Shown here piece after piece: positions 48,870 through 59,000 of a DNA stretch of 64,000 bases. Source of the DNA: an uncultured Fibrobacter sp. (lineage in GTDB: Bacteria > Fibrobacterota > Fibrobacteria > Fibrobacterales > Fibrobacteraceae); NCBI RefSeq assembly GCF_900316465.1, contig NZ_ONDD01000005.1:1-64000 (forward strand), in the 5' to 3' direction. A program made the translations under genes and the position numbers. Under the pieces are notes generated by a model. That model was not told the origin of the DNA and did no database searches. It saw only the letters and a program-made list of their open reading frames with translations. Every line of letters starts with the position of its first letter. The stretch's first letter is position 1.

Positions 48870-49916
48870 ATGAAAAAGATTGCATTCATTGCATCTATTT
48901 TTGCGCTACTTACACTCTTTATAGCGTGCAACTCGGATTCCGAAAAGAAGAATTCGGAACAAGCGGCAAGCAACGGCAAAAAGATTTCCGTTGTCGCCAC
49001 CATTTACCCGCAATACGCCTGGCTCAAAGAAATCCTTGGCAACCAGGCTGATTCCCTGGACCTTACGCTCTTAATCAAGAACGGCATGGACTTGCACAGT
49101 TACAAGCCCTCGGCGGCCGATATCGCCACAATCGCCAAGGCCGACATGATCGTGTACGTCGGCGGTGAATCGGACGAATGGATCGAAAAAGCTCTTGAAG
49201 CAACGCCCAACGAAAAACGCGTGCAAGTGAACTTGCTTGAGGCTTTGGGTGACCGCGTCAAGGCCGAAGAAATCGTCGAAGGCATGCAAGCCGAAGAGGA
49301 ACATGAACACCATGAGCATGCCGATGAACATGAGGCTCACGAAGATCATCACGAGCACGAAGCTCACACCGAAGAAGTCGAAAACGATGAACACGTCTGG
49401 CTCTCGCTGAAGAATGCCGAAATCCTGGTGATGACCCTTGCAGACGCCATTTCAAAAGCAGATACGGCTCACGCCATGGAATACCACATGAACGCAGGCC
49501 TTTACATTGCAAAGATCAGCGCCCTGGACGCCCAATACCGCGCCGCGATGGATAGCGTCACCCACAAGACGGTTCTGTTCGGCGACAGGTTCCCGTTTCG
49601 CTATCTGGTGGACGATTATGGCATTAAGTATTATGCCGCGTTTGTTGGCTGTTCCGCCGAAAGCGAAGCGAGTTTCGAGACGGTCGCCTTCCTCGCCAAC
49701 AAAATGGATTCGTTAGCGCTGCCCGCCATCTTCACGATCGACGGTGGCAACGGCAAGATTGCGCAGGCAGTACTTGCCGCAAGCAAAAAGTCCAAGACCG
49801 CCGAGGTGCTTACGCTTAATTCGATGCAGTCCATCAAGACTTCGCAGATGGATTCCGCAAACTACCTCGACATTATGCGCGAAAATCTCGAAGTGATCAA
49901 AAAGGCTTTGAAGTAG
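48870..49916 (+). CDS. znuA: Zinc ABC transporter substrate-binding lipoprotein ZnuA
   Basis: A 348-residue lipoprotein (lipobox FIAC) of the cluster A-I metal-binding type. SVVATIYPQYAWLKEI and the metal-ligand His in NGMDLHSYKPS are typical. A His/Glu-rich loop at ~residues 140-175 is characteristic of zinc rather than manganese binders and may buffer zinc, followed by DEHVWLSLKNA with a second His ligand. It delivers zinc to the ZnuB permease. The ATP-binding gene follows after 7 bp. GAAGGAC precedes the start. Confidence 0.92.
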   Translation: MKKIAFIASIFALLTLFIACNSDSEKKNSEQAASNGKKISVVATIYPQYAWLKEILGNQADSLDLTLLIKNGMDLHSYKPSAADIATIAKADMIVYVGGESDEWIEKALEATPNEKRVQVNLLEALGDRVKAEEIVEGMQAEEEHEHHEHADEHEAHEDHHEHEAHTEEVENDEHVWLSLKNAEILVMTLADAISKADTAHAMEYHMNAGLYIAKISALDAQYRAAMDSVTHKTVLFGDRFPFRYLVDDYGIKYYAAFVGCSAESEASFETVAFLANKMDSLALPAIFTIDGGNGKIAQAVLAASKKSKTAEVLTLNSMQSIKTSQMDSANYLDIMRENLEVIKKALK

Positions 49917-49923
49917 GTTCATT

Positions 49924-50568
49924 ATGGTTTTGATTAAGTGCCGTCAATTGACACTTGGGTACGGGAACAAAGATATCGTGAGCGATTTCGACTACGATAT
50001 TAATGCAGGGGAATACCTTTGCATCGTGGGCCGCAACGGTTCCGGAAAGACCACGCTTTTGCGCGGTATTTCGGGACTGCTTTCGCCCAAGAGTGGAAGT
50101 ATCGAATTGTGCGACGGCCTTACGCGAAACCAGATTGGCTACTTGCCGCAAATCACGAACGTGCAGAAAGATTTTCCGGCGTCGGTCGAAGAAATCGTAC
50201 TCTCGGCGTTCCAAGGTAAAAAAGGGCTCTTGCCGTTTTACAAGAGGGCCCACCGGGAACGCGCCATGGAGTGCATGGCGCTTACGCGGACCGAAAGTTT
50301 GCGTAAGGCCTGCTTCCGCGAACTTTCGGGGGGCCAAAGGCAACGCGTGCTTTTGGCCCGGGCCCTCTGCGCCGCCGAACGTTTGCTGTTGCTCGACGAA
50401 CCCGTCACCGGTCTCGATCCGGAATCAACAGAATCCATGTACAGAATCATTAGCGACTTGCACAAGAGCGGTATGACCATCATCATGGTGACTCACGATC
50501 TTGAAGCCGCCCACAGAGAATCCAGCCGCATTCTGGATTTCAACCCCATCGAAGATAGGAGAGGATAG
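49924..50568 (+). CDS. znuC: Zinc ABC transporter ATP-binding protein ZnuC
   Basis: A 214-residue ABC ATPase. Walker A GRNGSGKTT, Q-loop near GYLPQIT, signature LSGGQRQRVLLARAL, Walker B LLLLDEPVTGLD and the switch His in VTHD are all present. It powers the ZnuA-ZnuB importer. The gene order ABC substrate binder, ATPase, permease is tight, and the stop lies 4 bp before the ZnuB start. Confidence 0.92.
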   Translation: MVLIKCRQLTLGYGNKDIVSDFDYDINAGEYLCIVGRNGSGKTTLLRGISGLLSPKSGSIELCDGLTRNQIGYLPQITNVQKDFPASVEEIVLSAFQGKKGLLPFYKRAHRERAMECMALTRTESLRKACFRELSGGQRQRVLLARALCAAERLLLLDEPVTGLDPESTESMYRIISDLHKSGMTIIMVTHDLEAAHRESSRILDFNPIEDRRG

Positions 50569-50572
50569 TCCC

Positions 50573-51424
50573 ATGCCAGAATTACTCGACAAGCTCTTCT
50601 TCTACCTGGATTTTCCGTTTGTACGCTATGCGATTATCGTGGGCGTACTCGTTTCGCTGTGTTCATCGCTCTTGGGCGTCACCCTTGTGCTCAAGCGCTA
50701 TTCCTACATTGGCGACGGTCTTTCTCATGTGGCCTTCGGTGCGCTTTCGATTGCAGCCGTCCTCAAGGTAACCAACAACATGCTGATTATTCTCCCGATC
50801 ACCATCGCAGTCGCCGTGCTGCTTTTGTGCTCGGGCAAAAAGGCAAAGGTCAAAGGCGACGCCGCCATCGCCATGGTATCGGTGGGCGCGCTGGCTATCG
50901 GTTACTTGCTCATGAATATTTTCTCTACATCGGCAAATATTTCGGGCGACGTGTGCACCACACTTTTCGGCTCTACATCGATTCTCACGCTCAAGGTAGA
51001 AGAAGTCTACCTTTGCGTGGCACTTTCCATTGCTGTACTTACCGTATTCGTTATTTTCTACCATAAAATTTTTGCAATCACCTTTGACGAAAATTTCGCT
51101 CAGGCGACAGGCGTGCGCGTGATGCTTTACAACATCCTCGTTGCCGTGATTATCGCCGTCATCATCGTTCTTGCCATGAACCTGGTGGGCGCCTTGCTGG
51201 TGTCTGCCTTGGTCGTATTCCCGGCCCTTTCGGCCATGCGTCTTTTCAAGAGCTTTTTCTCGGTAACCGTTGCCGCAGGCATTATCTCGGTCTTGTGTTC
51301 GCTTACCGGAATCTTGATTGCCATTTTGGCAGGGACGCCTGTGGGTTCGACCATCGTGGCCATGGACATCGTGGTGTTCGGAATCATTTGCCTTATTAGC
51401 CTGATTCGCGACAAAAGAGTTTAA
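50573..51424 (+). CDS. znuB: Zinc ABC transporter permease ZnuB
   Basis: A 283-residue integral membrane protein of the ABC-3 family with 7-8 hydrophobic helices. SYIGDGLSHVAFGALSIA is the family motif, and DENFAQATGV with NLVGALLVSALVVFPALSA marks the coupling region. It forms the membrane channel of the zinc importer. The ATG at 50573 was chosen for the AGGAGAGG just upstream rather than an earlier in-frame ATG that overlaps znuC. Confidence 0.92.
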   Translation: MPELLDKLFFYLDFPFVRYAIIVGVLVSLCSSLLGVTLVLKRYSYIGDGLSHVAFGALSIAAVLKVTNNMLIILPITIAVAVLLLCSGKKAKVKGDAAIAMVSVGALAIGYLLMNIFSTSANISGDVCTTLFGSTSILTLKVEEVYLCVALSIAVLTVFVIFYHKIFAITFDENFAQATGVRVMLYNILVAVIIAVIIVLAMNLVGALLVSALVVFPALSAMRLFKSFFSVTVAAGIISVLCSLTGILIAILAGTPVGSTIVAMDIVVFGIICLISLIRDKRV

Positions 51425-51426
51425 CA

Positions 51427-51855
51427 TTGTCCAAAATATTTTTGTTCCTCGTTTTATTTGCGTTTGCATTACCCAGCTTCGCGCAAAAACCAGGCCAAAC
51501 CAAGACCATTCATTTTGACTTGACTAAAATGAGCGGCACCGTCGTGTTCGCCCTGGTCAACCGCATGGTAACAGAACCTGCCAAGTTCCAAGGAAAACGC
51601 ATCAAGATGGGCGGCGTATTTTCGAGCTACTACGACGATCAAATCGACCGGCGCTTTTACGGCTGCGTTATCGCCGATGCACTCGCCTGCTGTTCGCAAG
51701 GACTCGCCTTTGAACTTGCGAAACCCCGCAAGTACCCAGAACAATACCCGGCCGAAGGCGATGCCATTATTGTCGAAGGCGATTTCGATTACGAAAAAGA
51801 CGAAGGGGGTGGCGGATTCCCGATTATTCGCAATGCAACCCTTAAGAACCAGTAA
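51427..51855 (+). CDS. Exported protein of unknown function in the zinc cluster
   Basis: A 142-residue protein starting with TTG 2 bp after the znuB stop. A signal peptide (to ~residue 19, AFALPSFAQ) is followed by GKRIKMGGVFSSYYDD, YGCVIADALACCSQGLAFEL and a C-terminal GDFDYEKDEGG. The ACC pair with a nearby Cys is conserved-looking and may bind metal. Similar small exported proteins lie beside zinc transporters in other bacteria, as I recall; no function is established. Confidence 0.65.
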   Translation: MSKIFLFLVLFAFALPSFAQKPGQTKTIHFDLTKMSGTVVFALVNRMVTEPAKFQGKRIKMGGVFSSYYDDQIDRRFYGCVIADALACCSQGLAFELAKPRKYPEQYPAEGDAIIVEGDFDYEKDEGGGGFPIIRNATLKNQ

Positions 51856-51889
51856 TTCTTAACAAACGCCATTAAGCAAAGCTTACCAA

Positions 51890-52156
51890 GTGAAACTATT
51901 CAGGATCATTATTGTCGCATTGTTGTTTGCCGGGCTGCTCTCGATTGCCCAGCACCATCATGACGACTTTGACGGACACGACGATTGCCCGGTTTGCGCA
52001 CTGGTCCAGCATGGTCTTGATGTCGCTAGCGACGCGCCGGATGTCGCCGTATTTTTGGTGGTTATTTGCGAACTGGCATGCGATATTCGCGTTTTCAAGA
52101 CGAACCCGCGGTTTCACTTTTCAAGGCCCCGCGCCCCTCCTGTTCTCTCGGCATAA
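51890..52156 (+). CDS. Small His-rich exported or membrane protein
   Basis: An 88-residue protein. A hydrophobic start (MKLFRIIIVALLFAGLLSIA) is followed at once by QHHHDDFDGHDDCPVCALVQ, a His/Asp/Cys metal-binding candidate, and then a second hydrophobic stretch (VAVFLVVICELAC). It has no named family that I recognise. Its location in the zinc cluster is the only hint to its role. Confidence 0.55.
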   Translation: MKLFRIIIVALLFAGLLSIAQHHHDDFDGHDDCPVCALVQHGLDVASDAPDVAVFLVVICELACDIRVFKTNPRFHFSRPRAPPVLSA

Positions 52157-52278
52157 TCCTCTAAAACTTCAATCGCAACATCCTGCTTTTTGCCTCGCGA
52201 AAAATCGCTAGGTGTTTTTGGCCTTGTTGTCCGCAAAACTTTCCGCGGATAGGATCGTTGTATTCAAACGAGAGAAAC

Positions 52279-52854
52279 ATGAAACTGATTCAAACCCTTT
52301 CCTTTGCCTTTTTCGGCCTTATCCTTAGCGTTTTCTTTGCCGCCTGTGGCGATAGCAACAGCACCTCTACCGACCAGCATGAACATTTTGAAGCCGAAGG
52401 CTGGAACCTTTATTGGGGCGACTGGCAGCTTGCTTACAGCGTTTACCGCGGCAAGGCAGATTCCTCTATCGAAGTGATGCATGTGAACGCAAACTGCATG
52501 AGCGAACATATCACCGTAAAGTTCCTTGACGACAATAAGAAAGAAGTGGAGCCCCCGACCGATGACGAGCATTCCCTCGCCTGGGAAATTGAAGACGAAA
52601 AAATTCTGGATGTACACTCCTGCGGCAGCTGGGGTTTCCACCTGAAGGGTGTCAAGGAAGGCGAAACGACTTTGATTCTCAAGGTAAATCACCACGACCA
52701 TGCTGACGCCCGTACGCCGGCAATCCGCGTTGTCGTAGACAAGGCTTTGGACGCAGATGAATGCCCGTTCCATGAACATCATCATGATGATGACGACGAT
52801 GATGATGACCATGATCATGACCACCACGATCACGAGCACGAACATGAAGATTAG
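52279..52854 (+). CDS. Zinc-cluster lipoprotein with a His/Asp-rich tail
   Basis: A 191-residue lipoprotein (lipobox FFAAC). Residues ~25-165 include WNLYWGDWQLAYSVYRG and LDVHSCGSWGFHLKGVKEG; the fold is not recognised but looks beta-rich. The last ~25 residues are a run of His and Asp (HHHDDDDDDDD-type) that would bind zinc. The start at 52279 follows GAGAGAAAC. Its 3' end overlaps the next gene by 11 bp, so it is likely coupled to the outer membrane receptor and may hand over zinc to or from it (inference). Confidence 0.65.
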   Translation: MKLIQTLSFAFFGLILSVFFAACGDSNSTSTDQHEHFEAEGWNLYWGDWQLAYSVYRGKADSSIEVMHVNANCMSEHITVKFLDDNKKEVEPPTDDEHSLAWEIEDEKILDVHSCGSWGFHLKGVKEGETTLILKVNHHDHADARTPAIRVVVDKALDADECPFHEHHHDDDDDDDDHDHDHHDHEHEHED

Positions 52855-54820
52855 CCTATTTAGGGCTGCCATGGGGAGCCTCCTTTTAGGAGGCTTCCTT
52901 CACTTCTCTTTTGCCCAGGAATTTGTACAGGATTTAGGAAGTTCAGTCGTACAGGCAGAAAAGCCCTCGCAGGCAATTTTAGAAGGACTCCGCGAAGACG
53001 ACGATTTAAAAGACAAAAAACTGTATCGCGCCATTTCTACAACCATTGCCGAAACCATCAAAAACGAGCCCGACGTAGCGATCCGTTCCATGGGCCCTGC
53101 GGCCGCACGCCCCGTTATCAAGGGACTTTCGGGTAGCCATGTTGAATTGACCGAAGACGGCGCATTTTGTGGAGACATGAGCGCTACCTCGCCCGATCAC
53201 GCAGTCGCATCCGAAGTTTTAACGGCACACCGACTTCGCGTTTTGCGAGGCCCCCACATTTTATTGCACAGTTTTTCAGCCGCAGGCGGAGTGGTTCAAG
53301 TGGAACGCAACGACATTCCCTTTGGCGATTCTCTTTTCCACGGCTATGTCACGAAGTATTCTGAAAGTGCACAGCCGGGTTATGCAACAGCCGTAGGGGC
53401 AAATGCTTCGGTGAAGGGATTATCACTCAAGGGAGAACTTTTGGCCCGCCGCATGGACGACATGAAAACTCCCGACGGCACGCTCAAAAATACGGACATT
53501 GAAAACGGAAGCGGCGCCGTTGGCGCATCTTACGCCTTGGGGCGTTTCCGTTTCGGGACCTCTTACCGTTGGTTCAATAGCGACTACGGGATTCCCGGCG
53601 GATTCATTGGCGGTCACCCGAACGGCGTAGACATTGAAATGTGGAAACGCGACTTGACTCTGCGGGGGATTTATTTGCCGGCCAACGACGTCCGCGACAC
53701 GCTGGATGTCACGCTTCGAATCAACCGTTATCATCACAAAGAATTTGAAGGAAAGAAGGGGGCGGTGGGGGCCGAGTTTGCTGTCAATCAGGAGAACTTG
53801 CGCTTAGAAAAACTCCTGGCAAGTCTCGGTCCCCTTTTCGGAATTCGCCTGGGCGCAGAACTGGAACGCCGATGGATTGAAATGGGTGGCTACGTGTTCA
53901 CGCCACCGACTCGGTCGTATGCAGGCTCCGCTTTTGCCGTCGCCAGCATGAGTGGTTGGCGCGGGCTCGAAATTACGGTAGCTGCGCGACTCGGCGGAGC
54001 GATCTTTCGCCCGCATGAAAGCGTCGTCGCCGACAAAGACGCCATCGAAGACCGCAACTTTGCATTGTGGGCATTTGACGCAGAATTCTCGCAGCGCGTC
54101 GGTGTGGGCAAATTCTTGACGCTTAATTTATTCAGAACAACACGCGCTCCCACCATCGAAGAATTGTACAACCAAGGGCCGCATCTAGCCGCTTACACCT
54201 ACGAGCGAGGCAACCACAAGCTGGACGCCGAAAGCGGCTACGGCACCGAACTCGAGTACCGCTCTTACGGAGATTTATTCACATGGCGCGCGACCGCTCA
54301 CGCCACCTATTTTTTGAACTACCTCGCGCCCCGCGCCACCGGAGACACCAACTGGTCGCAACTACTCCCCATCTATCAAGTGCAAGGCGACAAGGCGCTG
54401 CTCTACGGCGCAAGCACCTCCATCGAAACCGCAGCGGAACAGGGCTTTCGCGCCGCCACCTCTGCAAGCTATGTGCGCGGCATGTACCGCAGCACCCATT
54501 GGAGCGACATGCCCCAAATTCCGCCGTTCAAGTTCCACGGAGAACTCGCCTACCTTTGGGAACATGTACGCACAGGCGCACACACCGACATGGCCCTCGC
54601 CCAGCACAAAGTAGACAAATACGAAGAACGCACCCCCGGCTACATCACCTTCGGCCTGTCAACTGAAATCCGCTGGGAACTCGCACTCGCCCGCTACAGC
54701 CTCGTTTTCCGCGCCGACAACCTATTCGACGCCGACATTCGTAATCACCTTTCTCGCCTAAAATCAGTCATGCCCGAGAAGGGCCGCAACTTAAGCGCAC
54801 TTGCAAAAATCGAATGGTAA
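52844..54820 (+). CDS. TonB-dependent outer membrane receptor, probable zinc uptake
   Basis: About 658 residues. Signal peptide, then a plug domain (AIRSMGPAAARPVIKGLSG, LRVLRGPHILLHSFSAAGG) and a beta-barrel ending in aromatic-rich strands (KGRNLSALAKIEW). The context with znuABC and Zur-like genes suggests a ZnuD-type receptor that brings zinc or a zinc complex across the outer membrane. The start at 52844 lies inside the tail of the preceding lipoprotein gene; the earlier in-frame ATGs only translate its His/Asp repeat in another frame. Confidence 0.85.
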   Translation: MKISLFRAAMGSLLLGGFLHFSFAQEFVQDLGSSVVQAEKPSQAILEGLREDDDLKDKKLYRAISTTIAETIKNEPDVAIRSMGPAAARPVIKGLSGSHVELTEDGAFCGDMSATSPDHAVASEVLTAHRLRVLRGPHILLHSFSAAGGVVQVERNDIPFGDSLFHGYVTKYSESAQPGYATAVGANASVKGLSLKGELLARRMDDMKTPDGTLKNTDIENGSGAVGASYALGRFRFGTSYRWFNSDYGIPGGFIGGHPNGVDIEMWKRDLTLRGIYLPANDVRDTLDVTLRINRYHHKEFEGKKGAVGAEFAVNQENLRLEKLLASLGPLFGIRLGAELERRWIEMGGYVFTPPTRSYAGSAFAVASMSGWRGLEITVAARLGGAIFRPHESVVADKDAIEDRNFALWAFDAEFSQRVGVGKFLTLNLFRTTRAPTIEELYNQGPHLAAYTYERGNHKLDAESGYGTELEYRSYGDLFTWRATAHATYFLNYLAPRATGDTNWSQLLPIYQVQGDKALLYGASTSIETAAEQGFRAATSASYVRGMYRSTHWSDMPQIPPFKFHGELAYLWEHVRTGAHTDMALAQHKVDKYEERTPGYITFGLSTEIRWELALARYSLVFRADNLFDADIRNHLSRLKSVMPEKGRNLSALAKIEW

Positions 54821-54846
54821 CACCCATCAAACCTCAAAGGAGAACT

Positions 54847-55989
54847 ATGAAAAAGAACAAGAAACCCGTCATTCTCATTACCGGATACCTGGGCTCCGGC
54901 AAAACGACTCTCTTGAATAACATTCTCAAGCAGGAGAAACGAAAAGTCGCCCTCATCGTCAACGATATGGGCAGCATCAACGTCGATGCCGAAATTCTGA
55001 AGAAGAACGGGTCGAACGTAGCCGAATGCCCGATGTTCGAACTGCAAAACGGTTGCATCTGCTGCACCCTCCGCGACGAATTTATCGAACAAGTCGAAAA
55101 GATTTCTAAGCTAGATTCTATCGAAGTCGTATTCGTCGAAGCCTCCGGCATTAGCGACCCCGGCGCCGTCAGCGCAAGCTTCTTGGCCTACGAAGAAGAC
55201 AATCCCAAAACAAACGTCTACTTGACATCCATCGTGACCGTCGTCGATGCAGACCGCATTTACAGCGAATTTCTCAGCGACTTAAAGCATAAAAAAGAAC
55301 AGCGGGATCACCTCGCCGACCAATACGATCTTTCCCAAGAAGAAATTTCCACATTGATTGTAGACCAAATCGAATTCTGCAACTTTATCGTCTTGAACAA
55401 GTGCGATTTACTCAGCGAAGACCATCTCAAGGAAGTCGAATCCATCGTGTGCGATTTCCAGCCCCGCGCACCGATTATCCATTCGGTAAACGGCGACATC
55501 GATATCAATAAAATCATGACGACCAAGCCATTCAACTACAGCCAAATTGAATCGTCCTCGGCCATTCAAAAAGCCACCGCAAGCTTGCTGCAATCCAGCC
55601 GCCGGCGCGACAGTTGCGTAGACGAATACGGAATTTCGTCCTTCGTTTTCGAGACTAGGCAACCATTCAACAGAACCCGTTTCATGGATTTCGTCAACAA
55701 CCGCTACCCCACAGAACTGATCCGTTCCAAAGGCTACATCTGGTTTTCAGATGCCAGCAGAGATGTGCAGCTATTCGAACAGGCCGGCAGGAATTCCTCC
55801 GTCATGCCCGTTTCCTATTGGATAGACGCCCTGCGCGAAGACCAAAAACAGGCTTTTCTTGCCGAAAATCCCGAAGTCAGGGAAAACTGGGATTCCCGCT
55901 ATGGAGACCGCGAAAACCAAGTCGTTTTCATAGGCAAGGGTTATAATAAGGAATTCATACGAAAGGAACTCGAAAAATGCCTTGACTAG
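54847..55989 (+). CDS. CobW/ZNG1-family GTPase, zinc metallochaperone
   Basis: A 380-residue GTPase of the COG0523 family. Walker A GYLGSGKTTL, the metal site ELQNGCICCTLRD (CxCC), the switch motif VEASGISDPG and the base motif VLNKCDL are clear. The C-terminal CobW_C domain spans ~270-375. Such proteins hand zinc to client enzymes when zinc is scarce; in this cluster that role is likely. The start at 54847 has AAAGGAG upstream. It ends the zinc cluster. Confidence 0.9.
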   Translation: MKKNKKPVILITGYLGSGKTTLLNNILKQEKRKVALIVNDMGSINVDAEILKKNGSNVAECPMFELQNGCICCTLRDEFIEQVEKISKLDSIEVVFVEASGISDPGAVSASFLAYEEDNPKTNVYLTSIVTVVDADRIYSEFLSDLKHKKEQRDHLADQYDLSQEEISTLIVDQIEFCNFIVLNKCDLLSEDHLKEVESIVCDFQPRAPIIHSVNGDIDINKIMTTKPFNYSQIESSSAIQKATASLLQSSRRRDSCVDEYGISSFVFETRQPFNRTRFMDFVNNRYPTELIRSKGYIWFSDASRDVQLFEQAGRNSSVMPVSYWIDALREDQKQAFLAENPEVRENWDSRYGDRENQVVFIGKGYNKEFIRKELEKCLD

Positions 55990-56012
55990 CCACAAGCTCT
56001 TTTTCTATATTT

Positions 56013-56041
56013 ATGCATAAAACTAAATAAATGCATAAAAC
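56013..56041 (+). promoter_or_regulatory. Direct repeat upstream of metH
   Basis: ATGCATAAAAC occurs at 56013-56023 and 56031-56041, just before the metH start at 56064. It could be a binding site for a methionine-pathway regulator. No SAM or cobalamin riboswitch was recognised in the ~75 bp gap. Confidence 0.4.
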
Positions 56042-56063
56042 GTAAAATACGGCGGTTCGTGCC

Positions 56064-59000
56064 ATGGACAAGAAAATGACTTTACGCGAAGCTTTTGAAA
56101 GCAAGATGATGCTGCTCGATGGCGGCATGGGTTCTGTCATTCAGACTTACGGCATCAAGGGCGCGAACAACGACATGCTCTCCATCGAAAAGCCGGATAT
56201 CATTCTTGATATCCAGCGCCGTTACGTGGATGCGGGCGTGGACTGCTTGACGACGAATACGTTCTCGAGCCAACGCGTAAGCCAGCACGAGTACCACCAG
56301 GAACACCGCATCGCCGAAATGAACCGCGCCGCCGTGAAAATTGCGAAGCAGGCCGCGGCAGAGGCCATGGAAAAGTACGGTCGCCAGGTGTACATTCTGG
56401 GCGACGTGGGTCCCACGAGTAAAATGCTCTCCATGAGCGAAGACGTGAACGACCCCGCGAGCCGTAGCATTACTTTCGACGAGCTGGAAGATGCCTACCT
56501 GGAACAGATTCAGGTGCTAATCGAAGAAGACGTCGATGCCATTCTGATTGAAACGATTTTTGATACGCTGAACGCGAAGGCTGCCGCCAGTGCATTCACT
56601 AAGGTGATGGAAGCGCGCGCCGCTAAAGCCGGTGACAAGGCTGCCGACCTCAAGCCCGTCGAAGTCATGTTCTCCATGACGGTGAGCGACGCTTCGGGCC
56701 GTACACTTTCGGGTCAGACGGTGGAAGCATTCGCCGTGAGCGTGATGCACATGCATCCGCTTTCTATCGGCCTCAACTGCGGTCTCGGTGCCGACGGTAT
56801 GGTGCCGTACCTGCGCCGCATGGGCAAGGTCGCGCCCTGCTACATTAGCTGTCACCCGAATGCGGGGCTGCCGAACCAGTTCGGCGGTTACGATGACACG
56901 CCCGAAGACATGGTGCGCCTCATGGGCGTTTACCTGGACGACAAGCTGGTGAACATGATTGGTGGCTGCTGCGGTACCACACCGGAACACATCGCCGCCA
57001 TGCGCAAAATGCTCGACGCCCTGCCGGCCGATTACGAACGCCGCAAGCCCGCGCCCAAGTACGCCACGAGCCCGCTACTCCGCCTCGCCGGTTTGGAACC
57101 GCTGTTCAAGGAACAGGTGCGCCCGAGCAACGGTGCCGACAGCTGCAACGCCGAAGACTTTGTGAAGGTCGGTGAACGCTGCAACGTGGCAGGCTCCAAG
57201 AAGTTCCTCCGCCTTATCAACGAAAAGAATTACGAAGAAGCGCTCGACATCGCCCGCAAACAAGTCGAAGACGGTGCCGATGTAATCGACGTGAACATGG
57301 ACGACGGCCTCTTGGATGCAACTGCCGAAATGCAGACCTTCTTGAACTTGCTCGCATCGGACCCGGCCATCAGCCGCGTGCCCATCATGGTGGACTCTTC
57401 CCGTTTCGAAGTGATTGAAGCGGGCCTCAAGTGCGCCCAGGGCAAGTGCATCGTGAACTCCATCTCCCTAAAGATGGGCGAAAAAGCTTTCATTGAGCAT
57501 GCGCTCACTATCAAGCGCCTCGGCGGCGCCGTCATCGTGATGCTCTTTGACGAAGAAGGTCAGGCCACCAACTACGAGCGCCGCGTGCAGATTGCCGCCC
57601 GCGCTTACGACATCATGGTCAAAAAGCTCGGCTTCGACCCCTCCGACATTATTTACGACCCGAACGTCTTGACAGTCGCTACAGGCATGGCGGAACACAA
57701 CGCCTATGCCATTGACTTTATCCGCGCCGTCCGCTGGATTATGGACAACCTGCCTGGCGTCCGCATTTCGGGCGGTCTTTCGAACCTTTCCTTCGCTTTC
57801 CGTGGCAACAACTATCTGCGCGAAGCGATGCACACCACGTTCCTGCATTACGCGATTCCGAACGGCATGGGCATGGCCATCATGAACCCGAGCGCAATCA
57901 TCGAATACAAGACGATTCCGCTGGAACTCCGCATGGCCATTACCGAAGTCATCTACAATACGGAACCGGATGCCAGCGAAGCGCTCATCGAAATTGCAAG
58001 CCGCATGACCGCAGCCGCTGCTGCCGCCAAAGAAGCGGGCACCAAGTACGACCCGAAGGCAATTTTCGCCATGAGCACAGGTGCCAGCAGCTCATCTGAC
58101 GACGGCGCCAACGCCGCCGCAGACGCAAAGCCCACGACGCCCGAAGAACGCCTGCAAGAAGCTCTCCTTAAAGGAACTTCTACAACGCTTCAGCCCGACC
58201 TGATGGAACTCATCAACCGCGGCGATAGCCCGGTGGGAATTATTTCTGGCCCGCTAATGGACGGCATGAACGAAGTCGGTCGTCGCTTCGGTGAAGGCAA
58301 AATGTTCTTGCCGCAGGTGGTCAAAACCGCACGTACCATGAAGAAGGCCGTGGAAATTTTGCAGCCCTATATTGAAGCGGGCAAAGACGCCAACGCATCG
58401 AGCCGCGGCAAGATCGTGATCGCCACCGTGAAGGGCGACGTGCACGATATCGGCAAGAACATCGTCTCCGTGATTATGGCCTGTAACGGCTATGAAATGG
58501 TGGACCTCGGCGTGATGGTTCCCGAAGATGTCATCGTGAAGGCGGTCATCGAAAACAAGGCCGACATCTTGAGCCTCTCTGGACTGATTACGCCCTCGCT
58601 CGAAGAAATGTGCACGGTGGCAAAGGCCATGCAGGACGCTGGCCAGCGCATTCCGATTATCGTGGGTGGTGCTACAACCTCGCCCACGCACACCGCCGTA
58701 AAGATCGCCCCGTGCTACGACGGCCCCGTATTCCATGTGCGCGATGCCGCCAGCAACCCAGGCCTTGTGCAAAAGCTTTTGGATCCAGCGACTAGCGAAC
58801 AAACCATTCAGGAAAACCGGGTCGAACAGCAGAGAATCCGCGACAAGCAAAACGGCATACAGACCGAAGCCGCAAGCGCCATGGCCGCAGCCGAAAAGAC
58901 TCCCGAAGAACGCCGCTATCAATGCGACTGGAGCAAGTACCAGCCTGTGGAACCGCCGTTCATGGGCGAAAGCAAGCTCCCGCCGATTCCGCTCGAAAAA

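Noticed and set aside
55990..56063. SAM or cobalamin riboswitch before metH
   Set aside because: The gap is only ~75 bp, AT-rich, and lacks conserved riboswitch cores.
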